Shown here in pieces: positions 7,089-14,522 of a stretch of DNA of 17,467 bases. The stretch is from the NCBI GenBank assembly GCA_045578665.1, contig JAZNKR010000081.1, forward strand, positions 1-17,467, written 5' to 3'. Numbering within the stretch: the first letter of the stretch is position 1; each line of letters starts with the position of its first letter. The position numbers were made by a program, and so were the translations under genes. This DNA is from HGM04593 sp045578665 (GTDB lineage: Bacteria; Bacteroidota; Bacteroidia; Bacteroidales; Bacteroidaceae). A model generated the notes under the pieces. That model was not told where the DNA came from. It worked only from the letters and a program-made list of their open reading frames with translations, and did not search any database.

Positions 7089-7341
7089 AGTAATATGATT
7101 ATTATTGTCCGCTAAGCAGCTTCTTAATCTCTAAGAAAAACATCCGAAAATATCAAGATAGCCAAGCGGAATCTCGTTTTTTTGGCACATTCCGCGCGCT
7201 ATCACATGCTTTTTTTGCTTGCATTAATATTTATTTGTGTGATAGTCAATAATATATGTAAATGTTGCTATTCTGGGTTTGAAAACATAAGAACATGACG
7301 CTATTCTGAGGCAAAAAGACGGGCAAGACAACAAACGAAAA
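7089..7341. other. Gene-free stretch with small inverted and direct repeats
   Basis: No gene is evident. Perfect inverted repeats occur at 7166-7172/7189-7195 (GCGGAAT/ATTCCGC) and 7199-7206/7238-7245 (CTATCACA/TGTGATAG). A 9-bp direct repeat GCTATTCTG occurs at 7267-7275 and 7300-7308, 33 bp apart. None has the GC-rich stem plus T-run of a good terminator for the gene ending at 7088. Confidence 0.5.
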
Positions 7342-7349
7342 GTCTATAA

Positions 7350-7411
7350 CTTGCCGATATCGGCAAGAAATGCTATATTTGCACACAAACTGAGAATATA
7401 ACTTGCCGATA
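7350..7411 (+). promoter_or_regulatory. Palindromic operator plus second half site
   Basis: Positions 7350-7367 are the perfect 18-bp palindrome CTTGCCGATATCGGCAAG. A 15-bp direct repeat TATAACTTGCCGATA occurs at 7345-7359 and again at 7397-7411, so a half site recurs 52 bp downstream in the leader. One site covers the -33 box, the other lies between transcription start and ATG 7424. This arrangement suits repression by the HTH protein encoded directly downstream. Confidence 0.65.
7351..7381 (+). promoter_or_regulatory. Bacteroides-type promoter of the small HTH gene
   Basis: TTG (7351-7353) is followed after 20 bp by TATATTTG (7374-7381), matching the -33/-7 consensus of the Bacteroidota primary sigma factor. 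Transcription would begin about 10 nt later, leaving a leader of roughly 35 nt before ATG 7424. The -33 box lies inside the palindrome at 7350-7367. Confidence 0.7.
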
Positions 7412-7423
7412 GAATAAGACTGT

Positions 7424-7612
7424 ATGGAATATATTTCGGTATCAGAGTTTGCTGAAAAGCATGGAGTTTCGCAAAGGACAGTGCGTAATTATTGCGCTAC
7501 GGGTAAAATTGATGGTGTGCTGCTGGTCGGCAAGACATGGAGCATACCGCATGATGCTGCTCTGCCTGCTCGTAATGCTTGTCCATCCACATTTGTAATG
7601 CGGATGTTCTGA
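7424..7612 (+). CDS. Small helix-turn-helix DNA-binding protein, 62 aa (possibly truncated)
   Basis: Residues about 3-48 form a MerR/excisionase-like helix-turn-helix: YISVSEFAEKHGVSQRTVRN, then YCATGKIDGVLLVGKTWSIP. Such modules occur in Bacteroidota both alone and as N-terminal domains of larger proteins, including Fic-type toxins. Here the reading frame leaves the recognisable domain at PAR and ends 11 residues later (NACPSTFVMRMF). The downstream DNA shows no continuation in another frame, so it may be a truncated HTH domain or a free-standing repressor. A consensus promoter and palindromic operator lie directly upstream and support real expression and autoregulation. Its targets beyond its own promoter are unknown. 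Confidence 0.7.
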   Translation: MEYISVSEFAEKHGVSQRTVRNYCATGKIDGVLLVGKTWSIPHDAALPARNACPSTFVMRMF

Positions 7613-7745
7613 GTATCAGCATTTAAAATGCGCTTAAATTCAGAAGTCTGTTGAACTTTCATAAGCAAAGGAAAAGCAGGAAAAAACTCAGTTTAAATTC
7701 ATAATAAGTTTTATTTTTAGCGCATCGCAGATGCTTATACTCGAT

Positions 7746-7768
7746 CCTTCGCGTTACAAACGCGAAGG
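7746..7768. repeat. 10-bp hairpin CCTTCGCGTT / AACGCGAAGG
   Basis: A perfect 10-bp stem with a 3-nt loop (ACA) lies in the gene-free stretch 7613-7946. No T-run follows on either strand, so it is not an obvious terminator and may be an extragenic palindrome. Confidence 0.5.
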
Positions 7769-7820
7769 GACCGAAACCTTTTGCTTGCGTATTCTTTCAA
7801 ACTCCCTCCCCCTTCGGGTA

Positions 7821-7857
7821 CTCCCTCTTATCCAAGAGGGAGAGTTGTTTTTCTTTG
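7821..7857 (+). terminator. Hairpin with T-rich tail; repeated in inverse near 16944
   Basis: A 9-bp stem (CTCCCTCTT, loop ATCC, AAGAGGGAG; 7821-7842) is followed by AGTTGTTTTTCTTTG. It can end transcripts from the HTH gene at 7424. The same hairpin with its flanks recurs in opposite orientation at about 16930-16970, so it is also part of a dispersed repeat. Confidence 0.55.
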
Positions 7858-7946
7858 TATTTCAATTGGTTTGCATTAATTCTTCCTCCGGAAGATGGAA
7901 ATATTAGAAACACCGGTAGAATAAAAATTCACCGGACACTAATAAT

Positions 7947-7990
7947 AAAAAATGCGCTTCACTCAGCAATTAAAGTGAAGCGCATTTTTT
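7947..7990 (-). terminator. Strong bidirectional terminator after aspartase
   Basis: AAAAAATGCGCTTCACT (7947-7963) pairs perfectly with AGTGAAGCGCATTTTTT (7974-7990) across a 10-nt loop. It lies 23 bp beyond the stop codon of the gene at 8014-9423 and gives a stem plus T-run on both strands. Confidence 0.9.
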
Positions 7991-8013
7991 GTTTACATCC
8001 TATTTGGGAATTG

Positions 8014-9423
8014 TTATTTTGTGTAGAACTTATGCGGCTTAATCATAAGTTCGGGCTTCAACAACTTGTCGAGTTCCTCTTTAGTAAGCAGTCCCTCTTC
8101 GAGTACAAGGTCGTACACGCTTCTGTTCTCCTTGAGTGCACGTTTGGCAATGCGTGCCGAATTTTCGTATCCCAATGTGGGGTTCAGAGCGGTAACGATG
8201 CCTATGCTGCCCATCACAAGTTCGCGGCAGTGTCCTTCGTTGGCTGTTATGCCGTCGATACAGAGGGTTCTCAGACGCGCCATTCCCTTGAGCAGCATGC
8301 GGATTGATGAAATAGTGGCGTGAACGATGATTGGCTCCATTACATTGAGCTGCAACTGTCCGGCTTCGGCTGCGAAAGTGATTGTAAGGTCGTTGCCTAT
8401 GACATTGAAGCATATCTGGTTGACAACCTCGGGGATTACGGGGTTTACCTTGCCGGGCATGATGCTGGAACCGGGCTGCATGGGTGGCAGGTTGATCTCG
8501 TTGAGTCCGCAACGGGGACCGCTTGAGAGCAGGCGCAGGTCGTTGCAGATTTTTGAAAGTTTCACTGCGAGACGCTTCATTGCCGAAGAGTACATTACTG
8601 ACGAACCTGCGTCGGGAGTAGCCTCTACAAGGTTGCCGGCAAGCACAAATTCCTTGCCTGATATTATGCGCAGGGCTGTCACGCAAGCCTCGGAGTATCC
8701 GGGTTCGGTGTTGATGCCTGTGCCGATGGCTGTTGCGCCCATATTCACTTCGAGGAAAAGGCGTGCCATCTGGTTGAGACGGTCTACCTCCTCTTCGAGT
8801 GTCGATGCGAATGCTTCGAATTCCTGTCCCAGTGTCATGGGTACGGCATCCTGCAACTGTGTGCGGCCCATCTTCAGTATATGGTCAAACTCCTTGCCTT
8901 TTGCGCGGAAGGATGCTATCAGTTTCTTAAGTTCGGCTACAAGATCCTCGTTGTGGAAGATAAAGCATAGTTTGAACGAGGTGGGGTAGGCGTCGTTGGT
9001 CGACTGCGAGAGGTTTACATGGTCGTTGGGGTGGCAGTATTTGTATTCGCCCTTCTTGTGTCCCATAAGTTCAAGTGCGCGGTTGGCAACCACTTCGTTG
9101 ATGTTCATGTTGGTGGATGTTCCGGCGCCACCTTGTACAAGGTCTACAGGGAATTGGTCTACAAGTGCTCCGCCTATAATCTCTTCGCAGGCTGCCTTTA
9201 TGGCCTTGCCTATCTTGTCGTCGAGAATACCGAGCGACATGTTAGCATGGGCTGCAGCCCATTTTACCATTGCGAGGGCCTTTACATAGTAGGGGTGGTC
9301 GCTGATGGTTATTCCACTTATTTCATTGAAATTCTCAATGGCGCGTAGTGTCTGTACACCGTAATAGGCTTCGGCAGGTACCTGCATTTCGCCTAATGAA
9401 TCATGTTCGAGACGTGTTTCCAT
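8014..9423 (-). CDS. aspA: Aspartate ammonia-lyase (aspartase)
   Basis: A cytoplasmic enzyme converting L-aspartate to fumarate and ammonia; in anaerobic Bacteroidales this can feed fumarate respiration. The 469-residue length fits the family. The fumarase/aspartase superfamily signature GSSIMPGKVN is at 318-327. AGTSTNMNINEVVANRALE (about 98-116) and YYGVQTLRAIENF near the N-terminus match aspartases. Fumarase C would have GSGTQSNMN and a WGAQT-type sequence at those places, so fumarase is unlikely. SQSTNDAYPT (about 138-147) is the conserved substrate-binding segment. The gene stands alone: a strong terminator follows, and 150 bp separate it from the GNAT gene upstream. I found no convincing promoter in that gap. 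Confidence 0.95.
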   Translation of the reverse strand: METRLEHDSLGEMQVPAEAYYGVQTLRAIENFNEISGITISDHPYYVKALAMVKWAAAHANMSLGILDDKIGKAIKAACEEIIGGALVDQFPVDLVQGGAGTSTNMNINEVVANRALELMGHKKGEYKYCHPNDHVNLSQSTNDAYPTSFKLCFIFHNEDLVAELKKLIASFRAKGKEFDHILKMGRTQLQDAVPMTLGQEFEAFASTLEEEVDRLNQMARLFLEVNMGATAIGTGINTEPGYSEACVTALRIISGKEFVLAGNLVEATPDAGSSVMYSSAMKRLAVKLSKICNDLRLLSSGPRCGLNEINLPPMQPGSSIMPGKVNPVIPEVVNQICFNVIGNDLTITFAAEAGQLQLNVMEPIIVHATISSIRMLLKGMARLRTLCIDGITANEGHCRELVMGSIGIVTALNPTLGYENSARIAKRALKENRSVYDLVLEEGLLTKEELDKLLKPELMIKPHKFYTK

Positions 9424-9533
9424 GCTTTGTAAGATTATTGATGGTTGTTGTGATATTTTTTGCTAATGTACTGATTTTTACAATACGATGGTGCTGTTTT
9501 TTAATTATTTTATGAAATAATTTGTTTCTATAT

Positions 9534-9550
9534 ATTGGTGTCCGGTTAAT
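9534..9550 (+). repeat. Dispersed GTGTCCGGT motif
   Basis: ATTGGTGTCCGGTTAAT is the inverse of TTTACCGGACACCAAT at 17055-17070 and closely resembles the inverse of TTCACCGGACACTAAT at about 7928-7943. The motif therefore occurs in both orientations in three gene-free gaps of the window, with a shorter form at 16911. It could be a remnant of mobile-element ends or a regulatory site. Confidence 0.45.
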
Positions 9551-9575
9551 TTCTGACATTTATAGGCAGTTCTTT

Positions 9576-10118
9576 CTATATGCTTTTGCCGTATACTGTG
9601 CGATAAATGGAACTTTTTATCTGCTCATAATCCTGTTCCATGTCCACGCCGCAGTACATCAGTCGCATCGGTATTTCGTTGCCGCCTGCGCGATAGGCGG
9701 GCTGTATGTACTCTTCGGGGGAGAGTGTGAGCCCGCATCGGGTGTAGAATGCTATACGTCGGCGGCTGAGGTCGTCGGTGGGGAGTTCTACTTCGAGGAC
9801 TATTCTGCCTTTTTCTTTTATAAGCCCGCTGATTGCTTCGCAGCCGTATCCTTTGCCACGCAGGGTGGGGAGTACGGCAAAGTGCTCTACGTACACAAAC
9901 TCTTCGAACTGCCAATAGCTGAGCAGGCCCGCAGGTTCTTCTCCGGCGAAGAGGATGTTCATGTGGAACATGTCGATGCTCTCTACGTTTCTGCGCTGCT
10001 CTTCGAGCGGGCGGTATTCGTCTGCCGGAAAGGAGGCGGTCAGTAGTTCTTCTGCGAATCTGTACTCTTCGCTTGTGGTGGTTTTTAATCTTTTTCTCTT
10101 TATCTCTTTCCTATCCAT
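9576..10118 (-). CDS. GNAT family N-acetyltransferase, about 180 aa
   Basis: A predicted cytosolic acetyl-CoA-dependent N-acetyltransferase. The acetyl-CoA binding motif A appears as VEHFAVLPTLRGKGYGCEAI (RGKGYG loop), preceded by the beta-4 strand EEFVYVEHF. A later segment RRRIAFYTRCGL corresponds to motif B, where family members have FYxxxGF. The substrate cannot be predicted. Two starts are possible, ATG 10133 and ATG 10118. The latter (MDRKEIKRKRL) is given here; both overlap the 3' end of the upstream DUF418 gene (by 34 or 19 nt), so the two are probably translationally coupled in one transcript. Confidence 0.85.
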   Translation of the reverse strand: MDRKEIKRKRLKTTTSEEYRFAEELLTASFPADEYRPLEEQRRNVESIDMFHMNILFAGEEPAGLLSYWQFEEFVYVEHFAVLPTLRGKGYGCEAISGLIKEKGRIVLEVELPTDDLSRRRIAFYTRCGLTLSPEEYIQPAYRAGGNEIPMRLMYCGVDMEQDYEQIKSSIYRTVYGKSI

Positions 10119-11257
10119 GTTGCTTTTTTCCATAAATATTCAAGCGGTCCCTGCTTATGGCTCTTGAACCAGATGCATGCGAAAATGTACTGTACTGCGA
10201 ATATTCCTATTCCCACAAGCAGGCTGTATGTGTGGTTGAGTTTAAGATGCAGGCCCCAATGGTAGAATAGGAAACTGCCTATCACTGACTGTGTTATATA
10301 ATTGGTGAGACTCATGCGGCCATAGGGGATGATCTTGTCGAGCAACTTTCTCAGCGAGGTGAGGTAGTAGAGCAGCACTGTGCCCGACACAAGCAACATC
10401 ATGAATGCGAACTTGTAGAGTGAACTGACTATGAGCATAGCGGGCGCTGCTACGGCTCTGTTTGCAATATATTCTCTAAGCATAGGCTCCACTCCCCGCA
10501 ACGGGAAGAAGAGTGCAAGTGCGCACCCGGCTGTTGCCAACCAGAAACGTATGTTTTTCTCTCCGCCCATGAACAGTTTTTGTCGACCTATCCACATACC
10601 CAGCAGGAAAAGGGCGGGTGTCTGAAAGAAACGTGCATTCTCCCACGCCCATGTGAGGCTCGCAAGCTGTCCCTCCCATAGGTTCATCTTCACTGTTTCG
10701 AGGAATGTTCCGCTGCTCTGTACTTGGTATGCCATGCCCCAGTATTGTGAGTCGAGCGGGCGCGGAGCGGTGTATTCGGGGTTGAGGAAGGCATATATCA
10801 TTTCGCCTATTTCAAGCGGTTGCAGCATCATTATTGCCGCGGCAATCAGTATCGTGCGGTTGCTGCATCGGGCGAACAGCGGCAATACGAATCCTGTAAC
10901 GGCATACAGTACAAGCACCTCTGCGGTGAAGAACATTGCATTGAGCTGCCCCCATAGGAACAGTAACAGCAGTCGCCACATGAACCTCAAACGAAAATCG
11001 TTCCCCCTCTCCAACTGTCGGCTATCCTGAATGTAGAAACTGAATCCGAAGAGCAGGGCGAATATTCCGTAGGCTTTTCCGGCAAGCAGGAAGGTTGTCG
11101 AGTCCCATATTGCCTTGTTCGAAAATTTAAGCAGTGTGCTTTCTGTTTCAGGGTAACTATAGAAATTGAAATGTTCGAGGCTGTGCAGCAGCACTATTCC
11201 AAGTACGGCCAATCCTCTGAGGACGTCTGCTACGTCGATGCGTTCTTGTCTTATCAT
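10100..11257 (-). CDS. DUF418 family membrane protein, 385 aa
   Basis: A polytopic inner-membrane protein of the DUF418 group, which is related to membrane acyltransferases; no activity is established for this member. From ATG 11257 it begins MIRQERIDVADVLRGLAVLG, the characteristic N-terminal signature. Hydrophobic helices follow (for example FLLAGKAYGIFALLFGFSFY and LLLLFLWGQLNAMFFTA). The C-terminal DUF418 block has YGRMSLTNYITQSVIGSFLF and GPLEYLWKKAT. An upstream in-frame ATG at 11329 would add 24 residues encoded inside the tandem-repeat array and absent from the usual family start, so I prefer 11257. It overlaps the GNAT gene downstream. Its upstream DNA is the 81-bp repeat array, which separates it from the divergent thioesterase gene. 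Confidence 0.88.
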   Translation of the reverse strand: MIRQERIDVADVLRGLAVLGIVLLHSLEHFNFYSYPETESTLLKFSNKAIWDSTTFLLAGKAYGIFALLFGFSFYIQDSRQLERGNDFRLRFMWRLLLLFLWGQLNAMFFTAEVLVLYAVTGFVLPLFARCSNRTILIAAAIMMLQPLEIGEMIYAFLNPEYTAPRPLDSQYWGMAYQVQSSGTFLETVKMNLWEGQLASLTWAWENARFFQTPALFLLGMWIGRQKLFMGGEKNIRFWLATAGCALALFFPLRGVEPMLREYIANRAVAAPAMLIVSSLYKFAFMMLLVSGTVLLYYLTSLRKLLDKIIPYGRMSLTNYITQSVIGSFLFYHWGLHLKLNHTYSLLVGIGIFAVQYIFACIWFKSHKQGPLEYLWKKATWIGKR

Positions 11258-11277
11258 ACTCTTGGGAGTGTTTATTT

Positions 11278-11530
11278 CAAATATTTCACAAACGAGCGAA
11301 ATAATATCAAGCTTGCTTGAATATTTCACAGCGAGTGCAGTCGATATTCGAATTTATTCAAATATTTCACAAACGAGCGAAATAATATCAAGCTTGCTTG
11401 AATATTTCACAGCGAGTGCAGTCAATATTCGAAGTTATTCAAATATTTCACAAACGAGCGAAATAATATCAAGCTTGCTTGAATATTTCACAGTGAGTGC
11501 AGTTGATATTCGAAGTTATTCAAATATCAC
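11278..11530. repeat. 81-bp tandem repeat array, three full copies and a partial fourth
   Basis: Units begin at 11278, 11359 and 11440 (CAAATATTTCAC...), and a truncated fourth begins at 11521. Copies differ at only a few bases (for example GCGAGTGCAG versus GTGAGTGCAG in the third). Each unit carries one hairpin: GAAATAATATCAAG, loop CTTG, CTTGAATATTTC, with loops at 11312, 11393 and 11474. It is flanked by ACGAGC and CACAGCGAGTGCAG. Within a unit, two roughly 40-bp halves share AATATTTCACA, so the unit itself looks like an old duplication. The array fills the gap between two divergent genes. Equal spacing and variable flanking DNA do not fit CRISPR. Confidence 0.92.
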
Positions 11531-11559
11531 AATTTAAAAGCAGATATACAAATTTTACG

Positions 11560-11590
11560 TTGATATTTTACCAATCAATTACTATCTTTG
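11560..11590 (+). promoter_or_regulatory. Bacteroides-type promoter of the thioesterase gene
   Basis: TTG (11560-11562), 20 bp spacing, then TATCTTTG (11583-11590), a full match to the TAnnTTTG -7 consensus. Transcription would start near 11596-11600, only about 15-20 nt before ATG 11615. The promoter begins about 30 bp after the end of the tandem array, so array copy number could influence it. Confidence 0.75.
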
Positions 11591-11614
11591 CACAAAATTT
11601 AAAATATGTGCAAT

Positions 11615-12085
11615 ATGAAAAAGATAAAAAATCCGTGGATAGGCAAAGAGGGATACCAGTGTATAGGCTGTTGCCCCACCAACGAGGCAGGGCTGAAAAT
11701 GGAATTTTACGAGGATGGCGAGGAGATTGTCTCTTTGTGGAAGCCTCAGGCGCGTTACCAGGGATGGATTGATGTTCTGCATGGCGGTATTCAGGCGTTG
11801 CTGCTTGATGAGATGAGCGGTTGGGTTGTTTCGCGCAAGTTGCAGACTGCTGCCGTTACGGCCAAGATGGAACTGCAATACAAGAAGTCGATATCAACCA
11901 ACGAGGAGTGTCTGGAGATTCGTGGTAAGGTTCTCAGCCAACGTCGCAATCTTGCCGAAATTGAGGCATGCATCTACAATGGCAAGAAAGAGCTTTGTTG
12001 CCGCGCTGTCTCCACATTCTTCTGTCTGTCAAAAGAGAAAGCTGTCTCGGAGATGGGATTCGAGGAGTTTGTACTCGAAGAGTAA
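11615..12085 (+). CDS. PaaI-like hotdog-fold thioesterase, 156 aa
   Basis: A predicted cytosolic acyl-CoA thioesterase of the PaaI/4HBT hotdog superfamily. The key segment is WIDVLHGGIQALLLDEMSGW: HGG followed by the central helix with the acidic DE, as in PaaI enzymes. The C-terminal strands include YKKSISTNEECLEIRGKVLS and EIEACIYNGKKELCCRAVST. The N-terminus is cysteine-rich (YQCIGCCPTN), a feature seen in some Bacteroidales homologues. The acyl substrate is unknown. I chose ATG 11615; ATG 11606 would add MCN and leave almost no leader after the predicted transcription start. The stop codon is one base from the stop of the opposing TonB receptor gene. Confidence 0.85.
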   Translation: MKKIKNPWIGKEGYQCIGCCPTNEAGLKMEFYEDGEEIVSLWKPQARYQGWIDVLHGGIQALLLDEMSGWVVSRKLQTAAVTAKMELQYKKSISTNEECLEIRGKVLSQRRNLAEIEACIYNGKKELCCRAVSTFFCLSKEKAVSEMGFEEFVLEE

Positions 12086-12086
12086 T

Positions 12087-14474
12087 TTACAATTCCACCA
12101 GTAATCTCACATTCAACTGACGTCCTGTCAGATAGTTGGGTACGGCATAGCTCTGGTTGTATATGTCCGATACCCAATAGTAGGAATTTACATTGTTTAT
12201 ATCGAGAAGATTCAGCGCATCGGCTCCCAACCATATATTCTTTATGTGGCGAAGGATGCCGGTGCGGTATATATGCTCCTCGTTGTCGAGCAGGCGGTAG
12301 GACATTCCCAAATCTACACGCTTGTAGGCAGGAGCGCGGAATATATGCTCCTCCCTGCCGCTGTGGGGAGGACCGAAGGGGAGTCCGTCGGCATACACTC
12401 CACGCAGGGTCATCTTCCAGCGGTCGGTGCCCGGGAAGTAGTCTGTGAAGTGTATCGACATGTTGAATGTCTGGTCGGTAGGACGCGGAAGCCACTCCCC
12501 GCCGTTTATCTTCTCTTTTGTCTCCATCACCGAGAATGTTATCCACGAGTCGGTGCCGGGGACAAACTCTCCGAATAGTTTCAGGTCTATTCCCGTAGCA
12601 TATCCTTTGGCGCAATTCTCGCCGTAGTACACCACCCGCACATTGTCCACGTTGTAGGGGATGATGTTGTCGAGTTTCTTGTAGTATGCCTCTGCTGTGA
12701 ACTTGAACGGGCGCTCATTCATCTTGAACTTGTAGTCGTATCCTAATACAAAGTGTATGGAACGGGGCGATTTTATCTTCTCGTTCAGACGTACTGTGCC
12801 TATACCGTCGACGCATACAGTGTCGCGGAACTCCTTGTAGAATGGAGCCTGATAGTATATGCCCGTAGCCAGACGCAGTGTCATCTTGTCGTTGAACTTA
12901 GGAATGAGTCCCACCGAGGCGCGGGGCGACACCAGACATTCGTTGTTCCAGTCCCAGTACGACATTCTCACACCACCGTTTACTGCCACAGTGCCCAACG
13001 AACTCTGGAACTTGTAGGTATCCTGCACGAAGGCGGAGTAGCGGTAGCTGTTTGTCGAAGTGTTGGAGCGCAGGCTGTATATCATCTCGAGGTTGGCAGC
13101 GCCGTGTGGCAGATTGTAGCCTGCCGAGTCGCGCATCTCCCATTCGCGCTGGTTCTCCTTTATCTTTTCGTTTTTCCACTCCACGCCCCATCGAAGGTCG
13201 TGGCTACCCATGAAGTGCATGCCGCGCAGAGCGGCAGTGCGCACATCGGCATCGAGGTAGTTGCGTGCATGCTCCATGTAGCTGCCTACGGCAATATTCT
13301 CTTCGCTGTTGACGTCGTCTATCCAGTATTGTCCCATGATGTCGAAAGTCTCCTCTTCGCGCGAACTGAATGCCGATGCAAGGAGCGATACCTGATTGTA
13401 CTCGTTGGGCGAGTAGTTGAGCGATGCCGAACCGAACATTGTGCGGAAGAGGTCGCTCTCCCATCCTCCGAAGTAGACTTTGAACTCTTTCACATCCTCC
13501 ATGGTGCCGAAGCTTGTGGTGCGGTCGCTCGGGGTGAAGTTGTAGCGGTTGCGCGAGAGGTTGCCTATGAACCCGAAGTTCAGGTGCGGTGTTATGCGCC
13601 AGTCGAAGTAGGTCTGGTAGTCGAGGAACTTGGGTGAGTATTCGCCTTTGGTGTCGAGTGTTCCCAGCAGATAGCTGTTGGTCTTGTAGCGAAGTGAGTT
13701 TGAAAAACTTATTTTCGAATTTCCCGTACCCACATATACGCTTGCACCCAAAAGGCTTGCCGACACCGTGCTCTCAAATTCGCGTGGCTTGCGATAGGTT
13801 ATGTCGAGTACCGAGGCGGTCTTGTCGCCATATTTAGCCTCGTATCCGCCGGTGGAGAAGGCTATAGCCCCCACCATATCGGGGTTGAGGAAACTCAGTC
13901 CCTCTTGTTGTCCGGCACGAATCAGCAGCGGTCGGTACACCTCCACTCCGTTGACATAGACGCTGTTCTCGTCGAAATTTCCGCCTCGCACGTTATACTG
14001 CGAACTCATTTCGTTGTGTGAGCTTACACCTGCCTGCGTAGATATTATCGACTCTATGCCGTTGCCGCTTGCGTCAGGCATGAGCCTTATGTTTTTCGGT
14101 ACTTTGATGTCTTGTGTGCCACCGAGCTGTCGTTGCTCGTCTACGATCTCCACACCGTCGAGCGTGTGGTCGGCTGCGGGCAGTTTCACGTTCAGCGTCA
14201 CAGTGTCCGACGGGTTGCGCAGCACCTTCTTTCTTGTCTGGTATCCCAGCATGGAGTAGACAACCACAAGGCTGTCGCTGCCGGTGCAGGTGAATATGTA
14301 GCGTCCCTTCAGGTCGGTGAACGTGCCTGCCGCTTGTCCCTCGGCGCTGACGCTCGCAATCTCTATCGGAGAACCTTTGTCGTCAGTGACGACTCCTCTT
14401 ATGGTTACCTTCTGTGCCTGTACCCCGAGGATGGCGAGCAGTGTCATTGTTATATATAGCAGTATATTCTTCAT
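12087..14474 (-). CDS. TonB-dependent receptor with carboxypeptidase-like regulatory domain, 795 aa
   Basis: An outer-membrane active transporter energised by TonB. A signal peptide ends near Gln21 (LAILGVQAQ). Residues about 22-105 are a carboxypeptidase-regulatory-like beta sandwich (VTIRGVVTDDKGSPIEIASV, GTFTDLKGRYIF). A plug domain follows (about 120-235; YNVRGGNFDENSVYVNGVEV), then the beta-barrel. Conserved plug features include STQAGVSS and GGYEAKYGDKTASVLDI. No SusD-like lipoprotein lies next to it, so this is not a classical polysaccharide-utilisation SusC/D pair; ligands could be a metal complex, a cofactor or a peptide. The gene follows the FemAB-like gene by 48 bp and is probably co-transcribed with it. 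It converges with the thioesterase gene with no room for a terminator. Confidence 0.92.
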   Translation of the reverse strand: MKNILLYITMTLLAILGVQAQKVTIRGVVTDDKGSPIEIASVSAEGQAAGTFTDLKGRYIFTCTGSDSLVVVYSMLGYQTRKKVLRNPSDTVTLNVKLPAADHTLDGVEIVDEQRQLGGTQDIKVPKNIRLMPDASGNGIESIISTQAGVSSHNEMSSQYNVRGGNFDENSVYVNGVEVYRPLLIRAGQQEGLSFLNPDMVGAIAFSTGGYEAKYGDKTASVLDITYRKPREFESTVSASLLGASVYVGTGNSKISFSNSLRYKTNSYLLGTLDTKGEYSPKFLDYQTYFDWRITPHLNFGFIGNLSRNRYNFTPSDRTTSFGTMEDVKEFKVYFGGWESDLFRTMFGSASLNYSPNEYNQVSLLASAFSSREEETFDIMGQYWIDDVNSEENIAVGSYMEHARNYLDADVRTAALRGMHFMGSHDLRWGVEWKNEKIKENQREWEMRDSAGYNLPHGAANLEMIYSLRSNTSTNSYRYSAFVQDTYKFQSSLGTVAVNGGVRMSYWDWNNECLVSPRASVGLIPKFNDKMTLRLATGIYYQAPFYKEFRDTVCVDGIGTVRLNEKIKSPRSIHFVLGYDYKFKMNERPFKFTAEAYYKKLDNIIPYNVDNVRVVYYGENCAKGYATGIDLKLFGEFVPGTDSWITFSVMETKEKINGGEWLPRPTDQTFNMSIHFTDYFPGTDRWKMTLRGVYADGLPFGPPHSGREEHIFRAPAYKRVDLGMSYRLLDNEEHIYRTGILRHIKNIWLGADALNLLDINNVNSYYWVSDIYNQSYAVPNYLTGRQLNVRLLVEL

Positions 14475-14522
14475 GTGTATGTGTTGCGGATGCCTACCTT
14501 ATTCATTAACGCAATAATTTCT

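Noticed and set aside
9503..9522. AATTATTT-TATG-AAATAATT hairpin as terminator of the GNAT gene
   Set aside because: Pure A/T stem with no T-run after it in the direction of transcription; stability would be too low.
11278..11530. CRISPR array
   Set aside because: The whole 81-bp unit repeats, including what would be spacers; there are no variable spacers and no cas genes.
11166..11537. A plus-strand open frame reading the tandem array as a 27-residue protein repeat
   Set aside because: The 81-bp period is a multiple of three, so any stop-free frame yields a repeat peptide. The frame begins inside the opposing DUF418 gene, and no expression signal supports it.
12753..13637. A 294-codon plus-strand open frame inside the TonB receptor gene
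   Set aside because: Antisense shadow of a well-supported outer-membrane receptor; its composition is rich in V, H, A and C without recognisable domains.
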